Assembly (NCBI GenBank): GCA_035374585.1
Contig: DAOSPF010000066.1
Coordinates: forward strand, 1 to 16,778
Reading direction: 5' to 3'
Source: JAKPQD01 sp029572965
GTDB lineage: Bacteria; Bacteroidota; Bacteroidia; Bacteroidales; DTGW01
DNA length: 16,778 nt
The notes below the pieces were generated by a model. That model was not told the DNA's origin and searched no databases. It worked only from the letters and a program-made list of their open reading frames with translations. The position numbers and the translations under genes were made by a program. This document shows, piece by piece, positions 7,895-13,743 of the stretch. Position 1 is the stretch's first letter. Every line of letters starts with the position of its first letter.

Positions 7895-8505
7895 ACAACC
7901 CTGAAATCCATCAGAAGTTGATCCTCTAAGTACGCTTTAAGCCTGTCTCCGGGATGTACGCAGCCCACGCCTGGCGGGGTCCCAGTGTATATTAGATCTC
8001 CAGTGCGAAGGGTCATATATTGCGAAATATGAGAGAGGATGATATCGAACTTAAACAGCATGTCTGATGAATACCCGTTTTGAACAACTTTTCCATTTAT
8101 TTCGAGCCAAAAATGTATATTTTGAGGGTAGGGTAATGCAGATATTTCAATAAATTGAGAACTTATAGCGGCAGAATAATCAAACCCTTTGGCTATTTCC
8201 CAAGGCAAGCCTTTAGCTTTACATTCTCTTTGTATATCGCGGGCTGTGAAATCAATGCCTAATCCAACTTCAGAATAATAACGGCTTGCAAACTGAGGTT
8301 TTATGCTTTTGCCTAATTTCTTGATTTTCAAAACCAGTTCAAGTTCATAATGTACTTCATTCGAAAATGAAGGAATAGGAAATGGTTCGTTATTTCGCAA
8401 AAGAGCGGTGTCCGGCTTTAAAAAAAATACTGGTTTTTCGGGTATCTCATGTTGTATTTCTTGTGCATGCTGCGCAAAATTGTTGGCTAAACAAAAGATT
8501 TTCAT
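7891..8505 (-). CDS. Fumarylacetoacetate hydrolase (FAH) family protein
   Basis: This 204-residue enzyme has the compact FAHD1/HpcE-like fold. Members cleave or isomerise C-C bonds next to a keto group: acylpyruvate hydrolysis, oxaloacetate decarboxylation or hydroxymuconate-type isomerisation. Visible motifs are NNFAQHAQE at 8-16 (His/Glu catalytic lid), FFLKPDTALL at 27-36, the metal ligands HYELE with Glu54 and Glu56, Asp85 in GIDFTARDIQ, KGLPW...KGFDYSA, and YTGTPPGVG at 173-181. It is full length. The ATG at 8505 overlaps the stop of the upstream LytTR gene in the sequence ATGA, so the two are translationally coupled. The 3' end overlaps the convergent HD/DUF3267 gene by 4 nt with no terminator between. 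The exact substrate cannot be told from sequence. Confidence 0.88.
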   Translation of the reverse strand: MKIFCLANNFAQHAQEIQHEIPEKPVFFLKPDTALLRNNEPFPIPSFSNEVHYELELVLKIKKLGKSIKPQFASRYYSEVGLGIDFTARDIQRECKAKGLPWEIAKGFDYSAAISSQFIEISALPYPQNIHFWLEINGKVVQNGYSSDMLFKFDIILSHISQYMTLRTGDLIYTGTPPGVGCVHPGDRLKAYLEDQLLMDFRVV

Positions 8506-9368
8506 AAATGATTGTCTTTAAGCAGTATTTGCATGATATTTTCAGAATAAGTTTTTGATACCGGGATTTCAACTAATTCGGGGGTGTCTAGCTCAATTTT
8601 TAGGCCATCTTTTTCTTTTCGCAACACTTTTACCCTTTGTGAATTGACCATAAACGAACGATGGCATCGGACGATGTTTTGCATTTTTAGCTCTGGTTCT
8701 ATCTTTTTCAAATTATTTCTCAATAAAAACCTCGATACTTTTTGTTTGCTGTTAATGTAATAAAGGTTCACATAATTGTCTGAAGCTTCAATGTAAAGCA
8801 AGTTCTCGATTTTGATGGATATTCTCAATACCCCTTTTTCATCATAAAAAGGAAGCATCCCTTGAGGCTGGACTGCTTGTTCCCTTTTAAAAAAATTATT
8901 GGTCATGGCATCAATCTGCTCTTTTTTGTTCTGATAAGAAAAGTATAGCCACATTACCGAATAGGGCAAAAGAATAATAAGCGCGGTAGTCTGCAGCGAT
9001 TTTTTTATCAATTCAAATAAAATACGCCCATCTTTGAGCCCAAATTTTATAAACAAAGCATAAAACATGGCCATGACAAATATTTCGACAAATATCCATG
9101 TGCCATATTGCCAAAAAAGAAGGGAATGCTTTTTATAATAGTAAAACATAATTAGCCTGCTGACAACAACAACAAACACTCCTGTGAGAATAACCAGGCT
9201 CGACATGAGCAGTAACTTGTATTCAGAAGCCTCCAACCAATATTTGGCCCCAAATGGGTCATAAATATTGATAAATACCAAGGCAAACAAGGCTGTGAAA
9301 CCCACAAGCCTTGAAATATTCTTACGCGAGGTAAGATATGATGGTATTGGATGTTCTATATCAAACAT
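8502..9368 (-). CDS. Membrane-anchored LytTR-domain transcriptional regulator
   Basis: This 288-residue one-component regulator has four predicted transmembrane helices (about 18-36, 50-72, 88-107 and 125-146). A linker follows, then a C-terminal LytTR DNA-binding domain at roughly 180-285. The LytTR hallmarks are IENLLYIEASDNYVNLYY, FLLRNNLKKIE, VRCHRSFMVN at 233-242 and EIPVSKTY. There is no response-regulator receiver domain, so the membrane part probably senses or anchors. LytTR proteins usually bind two direct repeats about two helical turns apart. Such a repeat lies immediately upstream (9414-9453), and a perfect -7 box lies 24 nt before the ATG. The downstream FAH-family gene overlaps its stop. 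The ligand or signal is unknown. Confidence 0.88.
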   Translation of the reverse strand: MFDIEHPIPSYLTSRKNISRLVGFTALFALVFINIYDPFGAKYWLEASEYKLLLMSSLVILTGVFVVVVSRLIMFYYYKKHSLLFWQYGTWIFVEIFVMAMFYALFIKFGLKDGRILFELIKKSLQTTALIILLPYSVMWLYFSYQNKKEQIDAMTNNFFKREQAVQPQGMLPFYDEKGVLRISIKIENLLYIEASDNYVNLYYINSKQKVSRFLLRNNLKKIEPELKMQNIVRCHRSFMVNSQRVKVLRKEKDGLKIELDTPELVEIPVSKTYSENIMQILLKDNHL

Positions 9369-9391
9369 TTATAGTTAGGTTTGTTGTTTGG

Positions 9392-9399
9392 CAAATGTA
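9392..9399 (-). promoter_or_regulatory. Putative -7 promoter element of the LytTR gene
   Basis: Read on the minus strand this is TACATTTG, a perfect TAnnTTTG match, 23 nt upstream of the LytTR start codon. No TTG is found at the -33 spacing. That position is instead occupied by the AAAATTTT-centred direct repeat, as might be expected of an activator-dependent promoter. Confidence 0.5.
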
Positions 9400-9413
9400 T
9401 AAAAATTTATCCC

Positions 9414-9453
9414 TTATTAAAATTTTTTACCCCTTTATTAAAAATTTTACCCC
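9414..9453. repeat. Imperfect direct repeat, 20/21-bp period, candidate LytTR operator
   Basis: Two copies of TTATTAAAA(T/A)TTTT..ACCCC lie head to tail at 9414-9433 and 9435-9453. The left halves are 21 bp apart and the ACCCC ends 20 bp apart, about two helical turns. They lie between the divergent LytTR and aminotransferase genes, directly upstream of the LytTR -7 box. Operator function is inferred from spacing and position only. Confidence 0.55.
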
Positions 9454-9479
9454 AAAAGTCCATAAAATGTCTCATTTAT

Positions 9480-9510
9480 TTGTAATGGATATTTGGATTT
9501 TATTCATTTG
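9480..9510 (+). promoter_or_regulatory. Putative promoter of the aminotransferase/VOR operon
   Basis: A TTG at 9480-9482 (-33) and TTCATTTG at 9503-9510 (-7, one mismatch to TAnnTTTG) are separated by 20 nt, the spacing expected for Bacteroidota promoters. They lie 27 nt upstream of the aminotransferase ATG. Confidence 0.45.
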
Positions 9511-9536
9511 CACAAAATTTCAACTAAAACATAGTA

Positions 9537-10847
9537 ATGAAAACACCTATTGATACTGCTATTGTTGCTAAAGCTATTGACGAAAGCAAAGTGCATAATG
9601 TACAACGGGCCTCAATCCGCGAGGTGGTTCGTTTGGTAAATACTATTGAAAAGCTTAGCGGGACTAAGTTCGTTCGCATGGAAATGGGTGTTCCGGGCAT
9701 TAATGCTGAAAAAGTTGGTGTTGAAGCTGAAATAGAGTCCTTAAAAAGAGGTGTTGCTTCTATTTATCCAGATATTGAAGGTATTAAAGAATTAAAAGAT
9801 GAAGCTTCGCGCTTTATTAAACTTTTTCTCGATATCAATATTTCTCCTTCGGGCATTGTTCCTACGGTTGGTTCAATGCAGGGTGGTTTTTGTGCTTTTC
9901 TTATGTGTGCTCGTCGCGATGTGAATAAAACTACTACCTTATTTATAGACCCCGGCTTTCCGGTACAAAAACAACAGCACAAGGTACTGGGTATTCCGGT
10001 CGAACAGTTTGACGTTTATAATTATAGAGGCGAAAAGCTGGCCGAGAAGCTTGAATCGTATTTGAAAACTGGTAAAATAGCTTCTATTGTTTATTCAAAC
10101 CCTAACAACCCTTCATGGATTTGCTTTACAGATGATGAGTTGAAGACTATTGGCACATTGGCTAAAAAATATGATGTTATTGTTATTGAAGACCTTGCTT
10201 ATTTTGGCATGGACTTCCGCCAGGATTATTCTGTGCCGGGACAGGCACCATTTCAGCCTACTGTGGCAAAATACACAGATAACTATATGTTGATGATTTC
10301 AAGTTCCAAAATATTCAGCTATGCCGGACAACGCATTGGTATTTTAGCCATTTCTGATACCTTATATCATCGTACTTTTCCTGATTTGAAAAGGTATTTC
10401 ACTTCAGATAGTTTCGGGTTTGCGGCTATTTATGGGGCGTTGTATGCATTATCGTCCGGTACATGTCATTCTGCACAGTTTGCATTGGCGGCCATGTTCA
10501 AAGCTGTTAATGATGGGGCGGCTAATCTTACTGCTTCGGTGAAAGAATATGAAAAAAGGGCATCTCTGATGAAAGAGCTCTTTGTTAAATATGGTTTTAA
10601 TATTGTTTACGATACCGACCTTGGCCGTCCATTGGCCAATGGTTTTTATTTTACCATTTCTTATCCCGGATATACAGGTGGTGAGCTGGTAGAAGAATTG
10701 CTGCCTTATGGGATCAGTGCGATTACTTTAGATATAACAGGTAGTGAAAGAAAAGAAGGCCTTCGTGCTTGTGTTTCGCAGGTGAGAATGGAACAAATCC
10801 CTGTCCTCGAAGAACGTTTGAAAATATTTTACGAAAATCATAAATAA
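9537..10847 (+). CDS. PLP-dependent class I/II aminotransferase
   Basis: This 436-residue fold-type I aminotransferase moves the amino group of an amino acid to an acceptor such as 2-oxoglutarate, leaving a 2-oxoacid. The fold-type I landmarks are a substrate-binding G near 51-54 (GVPG), NPNNP at 188-192, the cofactor-contacting Asp219 and Tyr222 in EDLAY, the Schiff-base lysine K258 in SSSKIFSYAGQRIG, and Arg266. Length is slightly above the roughly 400 residues usual for the class. The ATG at 9537 follows a plausible promoter. The ferredoxin subunit of a 2-oxoacid:ferredoxin oxidoreductase starts 12 nt downstream, so this enzyme most likely supplies that complex with its 2-oxoacid. Branched-chain or aromatic amino acids are candidates, but specificity cannot be read from sequence. 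Confidence 0.88.
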   Translation: MKTPIDTAIVAKAIDESKVHNVQRASIREVVRLVNTIEKLSGTKFVRMEMGVPGINAEKVGVEAEIESLKRGVASIYPDIEGIKELKDEASRFIKLFLDINISPSGIVPTVGSMQGGFCAFLMCARRDVNKTTTLFIDPGFPVQKQQHKVLGIPVEQFDVYNYRGEKLAEKLESYLKTGKIASIVYSNPNNPSWICFTDDELKTIGTLAKKYDVIVIEDLAYFGMDFRQDYSVPGQAPFQPTVAKYTDNYMLMISSSKIFSYAGQRIGILAISDTLYHRTFPDLKRYFTSDSFGFAAIYGALYALSSGTCHSAQFALAAMFKAVNDGAANLTASVKEYEKRASLMKELFVKYGFNIVYDTDLGRPLANGFYFTISYPGYTGGELVEELLPYGISAITLDITGSERKEGLRACVSQVRMEQIPVLEERLKIFYENHK

Positions 10848-10859
10848 AACTTATTAAAT

Positions 10860-11075
10860 ATGGCGAAAGGTGCTATTGTTGTTGATAAAGACAAATGCAA
10901 AGGATGTGAAGTTTGTGTTGGGGCTTGTCCTCAGCATGTTATTGCTATGCAAAAAGATGTAAACCGTAAAGGTTATCATTATGCTTATATGAAAAATCCT
11001 GATGCCTGCACGGGTTGTTCTAACTGTGCCATAGTTTGCCCTGATGGTGTTATTACTGTGTATAGGGCTAAATAA
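10860..11075 (+). CDS. 2-oxoacid:ferredoxin oxidoreductase delta subunit (2x[4Fe-4S] ferredoxin)
   Basis: This 71-residue ferredoxin-like subunit passes electrons from the thiamine centre of the oxidoreductase to free ferredoxin. Two classic [4Fe-4S] motifs are present: CKGCEVCVGACP (Cys13, 16, 19, 23) and CTGCSNCAIVCP (Cys50, 53, 56, 60). All eight cysteine ligands are intact and each is followed by the usual proline. It stands first among the subunit genes, 12 nt after the aminotransferase and 26 nt before the alpha subunit, which fits the delta-alpha-beta-gamma order of VOR/KOR operons. It lacks any long extension, so it is a dedicated subunit and not a fused domain of a larger chain. Confidence 0.92.
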   Translation: MAKGAIVVDKDKCKGCEVCVGACPQHVIAMQKDVNRKGYHYAYMKNPDACTGCSNCAIVCPDGVITVYRAK

Positions 11076-11101
11076 ATTGAAAGAATAATAAATAAAATAA
11101 T

Positions 11102-12172
11102 ATGAGCGAAATTCGTTTAATGAAAGGCAACGAGGCTATTGCCGAGGCTGCCATCAGGGCGGGCTGTGATGCTTATTTTGGGTATCCTATCACCCCGCAA
11201 AGTGAGGTGATGGAATATTTGATGGCCGAACGCCCTGAAAAACGTACAGGAATGATTGTATTACAGGCCGAAAGTGAAGTGGCAGCTATCAATATGGTGT
11301 TTGGCGCTGCTGCTGCCGGCAAAAGGGTGATGACTTCTTCTTCAAGCCCTGGTATTAGTTTGAAGCTCGAAGGTATCTCTTATATTGCCGGGGCTGACCT
11401 TCCATGCGTTATCCTTAATGTAGCCCGTGGAGGCCCGGGTTTGGGAACTATCCAGCCTGCACAGTCGGATTATTTTCAGGCTGTAAAAGGGGGTGGCCAT
11501 GGCGATTACCACATGTTGGTATTGGCCCCTGCTTCTGTTCAGGAAATGGCCGACCACATGCCGCTGGCTTTTGACCTGGCTTTCAAATATCGTACCCCGG
11601 TCATGATATTGTCGGACGGGGTGATTGGTCAGACAATGGAGAAAGTGAAACTTTTTGACCAAATGCCACGCTCTACAGAAGTCCCTCAATGGGCTGTTTG
11701 TGGTAATGCCGGAAGAAAAAACCGCATTATAACTTCGTTAGACCTTGACCCTGTGAAAAAAGAACAGCAAAACCTAGCTTTGCAGGCTAAATACCAGCAA
11801 ATGAGGGAGAATGAAGTCCGCTATGAAAAGTATTTGTGCGATGATGCTGATTATTTGATGGTGGCTTATGGTGCCAGTGCACGTATAGCTAAAAAGTCGA
11901 TTGAATATGCCCGTGAAAAGGGGATTAAAGTGGGGTTGCTTCGTCCTATCACCTTGTTTCCTTTTCCTTCAGCAGTTATTGCTGAATTAGCCAAAAAAAT
12001 GAAAGGTATTTTGTCGGTCGAGATGAGCGCTGGCCAAATGGTGGAAGATGTTTTACTGGCAACACGCCAAACACCTCAGGTGCCTGTCAAACATTTTGGC
12101 CGCTATGGCGGGGTTGTTCACAGCCCTGAAGAGATTTTCGAGGCTTTTTTAAAACACTTTAATTTAGGATAA
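11102..12172 (+). CDS. vorB: 2-oxoacid:ferredoxin oxidoreductase alpha subunit (VorB-like)
   Basis: This 356-residue alpha subunit carries the pyrimidine-binding and transketolase C-terminal domains. The N-terminal MKGNEAIAEAAIRAGCDAYF followed by GYPITPQSEV (YPITP at 28-32) is the signature of this family. Next come LQAESEVAAINMVFGAAAAG (the Glu that activates thiamine diphosphate) and TSSSSPGISLKLEGISYIAG. The C-terminal domain includes VGLLRPITLFPFP. It most resembles proteins annotated as 3-methyl-2-oxobutanoate:ferredoxin oxidoreductase VorB, although 2-oxoglutarate (Kor) specificity is hard to exclude from sequence. The beta-subunit ATG follows its stop after a single nucleotide, indicating translational coupling. 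Complete, with no unusual features. Confidence 0.9.
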   Translation: MSEIRLMKGNEAIAEAAIRAGCDAYFGYPITPQSEVMEYLMAERPEKRTGMIVLQAESEVAAINMVFGAAAAGKRVMTSSSSPGISLKLEGISYIAGADLPCVILNVARGGPGLGTIQPAQSDYFQAVKGGGHGDYHMLVLAPASVQEMADHMPLAFDLAFKYRTPVMILSDGVIGQTMEKVKLFDQMPRSTEVPQWAVCGNAGRKNRIITSLDLDPVKKEQQNLALQAKYQQMRENEVRYEKYLCDDADYLMVAYGASARIAKKSIEYAREKGIKVGLLRPITLFPFPSAVIAELAKKMKGILSVEMSAGQMVEDVLLATRQTPQVPVKHFGRYGGVVHSPEEIFEAFLKHFNLG

Positions 12173-12173
12173 T

Positions 12174-12953
12174 ATGAATGTTAATGATATAATTAAGCCG
12201 GAAAACCTGGTATATTCTAAAACGTCCCTGATGAACGACAGGGAATTGAGTTATTGTCCGGGTTGCGGTCATGGTACCGCCAACAGGCTTGTCCATGAGG
12301 TGATTGAAGAAATGGGCATTGGGGGTGAAACCATTGGTGTTGCCCCTGTAGGATGTGCAGTTATGTTATATGAATTTTCTAACCTCGATTTTGTCCAGGC
12401 TGCACACGGCAGGGCAACAGCAGTAGCTACCGGGCTTAAGCGTGTGATGCCTGATAAATTTGTATTTTCTTACCAGGGTGATGGCGACCTTGCTGCTATT
12501 GGGACCGGCGAAACGCTGCATACTTGTAACAGGGGCGAAAATATTACTATTATCTTTATCAATAATGGTATTTATGGGATGACTGGCGGTCAGATGGCCC
12601 CCACAACCCTTGTCGGGATGAAAACTTCAACTTCGCCTTATGGCCGTGATGAAAAATGGATGGGTAGCCCTATTGATATGACCAAGCTGGTGTCTATGCT
12701 TCCGGGGACGTACTATGTTACCCGCCAGGCTGTCCATACCCCTTCGGCTGTGCGTAAGGCGAAAAAGGCTATCCAGAAGGCTTTTGAGGTACAAAAAAAT
12801 AAGCTGGGACTATCTTTTGTGGAGATTGTTTCAAACTGTAACTCGGGTTGGAAAATGTCACCTGTGAAAGCCAATCAATGGATGGAGGAAAATATGCTCC
12901 CGTATTATCCACTGGGAGACCTAAAGGTAGATGGAAAGTTAATTACTAAGTAA
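12174..12953 (+). CDS. vorA: 2-oxoacid:ferredoxin oxidoreductase beta subunit (thiamine diphosphate-binding)
   Basis: This 259-residue beta subunit holds the thiamine-diphosphate/Mg site and works with the alpha chain to decarboxylate a 2-oxoacid and form an acyl-CoA. Motifs: YCPGCGHG with CPGC at 28-31 (iron-sulfur/TPP region), the conserved AHGRATAVATGLK, and the thiamine motif GDGDLAAIGTGE from residue 102 ending at NNGIYGMTGGQ (NN at 130-131). Cys61 in VGCAVM and further Cys residues probably help bind the internal cluster. The start ATG lies 1 nt after the alpha subunit. Its stop is followed by 99 nt with a degenerate AATTACTAA repeat before the gamma gene, the longest gap inside the operon. 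Confidence 0.92.
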   Translation: MNVNDIIKPENLVYSKTSLMNDRELSYCPGCGHGTANRLVHEVIEEMGIGGETIGVAPVGCAVMLYEFSNLDFVQAAHGRATAVATGLKRVMPDKFVFSYQGDGDLAAIGTGETLHTCNRGENITIIFINNGIYGMTGGQMAPTTLVGMKTSTSPYGRDEKWMGSPIDMTKLVSMLPGTYYVTRQAVHTPSAVRKAKKAIQKAFEVQKNKLGLSFVEIVSNCNSGWKMSPVKANQWMEENMLPYYPLGDLKVDGKLITK

Positions 12954-12982
12954 ATTACTAATTACCAATGACAAATTACTAA
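12941..12982. repeat. Degenerate short repeat AATTACTAA (three copies)
   Basis: AATTACTAA occurs at 12941-12949, 12953-12961 and 12974-12982, with a diverged ATTACCAATGAC between the last two. The first copy overlaps the end of the beta-subunit gene. It is a simple AT-rich intergenic repeat of unknown role. Confidence 0.75.
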
Positions 12983-13013
12983 TAAGAACGAGCTATTTAC
13001 TTTTAATAGAAAA

Positions 13014-13021
13014 TAGTTTTG
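13014..13021 (+). promoter_or_regulatory. Possible internal -7 element before the gamma-subunit gene
   Basis: TAGTTTTG matches TAnnTTTG and lies 31 nt upstream of the gamma-subunit ATG inside the 99-nt gap. No -33 TTG is seen at the expected spacing, so it could be a chance match in AT-rich DNA. Confidence 0.3.
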
Positions 13022-13052
13022 ATATTAGTAAGATGAGAAAAAAAAAGAAACT

Positions 13053-13589
13053 ATGACAGAAGAAATAATAATAGCCGGATTTGGGGGCCAGGGAGTTCTT
13101 TCGATGGGCAAAATATTGGCTTACTCGGGTATCATGCAAGATATGGAGGTGAGCTGGATGCCTTCTTATGGCCCTGAAATGCGTGGTGGAACTGCTAATG
13201 TAACAGTTATCCTCAGCGACAAGGAGATTAGCTCGCCTGTCCTGACCCGCTTTGATACTGCCATTATCCTTAACCAGCAGTCGCTTGATAAGTTTGAGCA
13301 ATCGGTTAAACCCGGAGGCATTTTATTGTACGACAACAATGGTATTTCAGTAAAACCAAGTCGTACTGATATTAAAATTCATGTTGTGGAAGCTACAGCT
13401 GAGGCTGCACGTATGGGCTCTCCCAAGGTGTTTAATATGATGGTACTTGGGGCATACCTTAAGCTCAGGCCTATTGTTACTGTTGACAATGTTATTGCCG
13501 GCCTGAAGAAAAGCCTTCCTGCCCGCCATCATCACTTGCTCGATGAAAACAAAGCTGCATTGATACGCGGTATGGAAATCGTTGCTTAG
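13053..13589 (+). CDS. 2-oxoacid:ferredoxin oxidoreductase gamma subunit
   Basis: This 178-residue gamma subunit binds coenzyme A and completes the four-subunit VOR/KOR-type complex. The family start IIIAGFGGQGVLSMGK contains the glycine-rich GFGGQG loop (residues 9-14). Next come WMPSYGPEMRGGTANVTVILSD (the conserved SYGPEMRGG segment), FDTAIILNQQSLDKF, and a C-terminal PKVFNMMVLGAYLKL. All of these are standard. The start ATG lies 99 nt after the beta-subunit stop, unlike the tight spacing between the other subunits, and a possible internal promoter lies in that gap. A run of AAAAAAAAGAAA sits just before the start. Its stop codon lies within the left arm of a 34-bp inverted repeat, followed by a strong terminator. 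Confidence 0.92.
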   Translation: MTEEIIIAGFGGQGVLSMGKILAYSGIMQDMEVSWMPSYGPEMRGGTANVTVILSDKEISSPVLTRFDTAIILNQQSLDKFEQSVKPGGILLYDNNGISVKPSRTDIKIHVVEATAEAARMGSPKVFNMMVLGAYLKLRPIVTVDNVIAGLKKSLPARHHHLLDENKAALIRGMEIVA

Positions 13590-13743
13590 TTTTCAACACA
13601 GAGACACGGAGAACACAGAGGTTATACTATAAAAAAAACGCGAAGCTCTATTTGAACTTCGCGTTTTTTCTTTATTCTTGGCCCTTGGTTCTTAAATCTA
13701 AAAAATATTCCTCTGTGTTTTCCGTGCCCCCGTGTTGAAAACT
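13588..13743. repeat. 34-bp inverted repeat enclosing a terminator between convergent genes
   Basis: The left arm is 13588-13621 (AGTTTTCAACACAGAGACAC...) and the right arm is 13710-13743. The reverse complement of the right arm matches the left at 30 of 34 positions; all four differences are A/G transitions. The arms run into the stop codons of the gamma-subunit gene and of tex. Between them lie a terminator hairpin and about 40 nt of plain sequence. The unit could fold as one long cruciform, and it resembles a dispersed intergenic repeat rather than an insertion sequence, as no transposase gene is present. Confidence 0.85.
13633..13669. terminator. Bidirectional Rho-independent terminator
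   Basis: A 13-bp perfect stem pairs AAAAAACGCGAAG (13633-13645) with CTTCGCGTTTTTT (13657-13669) around an 11-nt loop. The A run on one side and T run on the other make it work in both directions. It ends the aminotransferase/VOR operon on the plus strand and tex on the minus strand. Confidence 0.9.

Noticed and set aside
13588..13743. Insertion sequence with 34-bp terminal inverted repeats
   Set aside because: Only about 88 nt lie between the arms, with no transposase and no visible target-site duplication; a palindromic intergenic repeat fits better.
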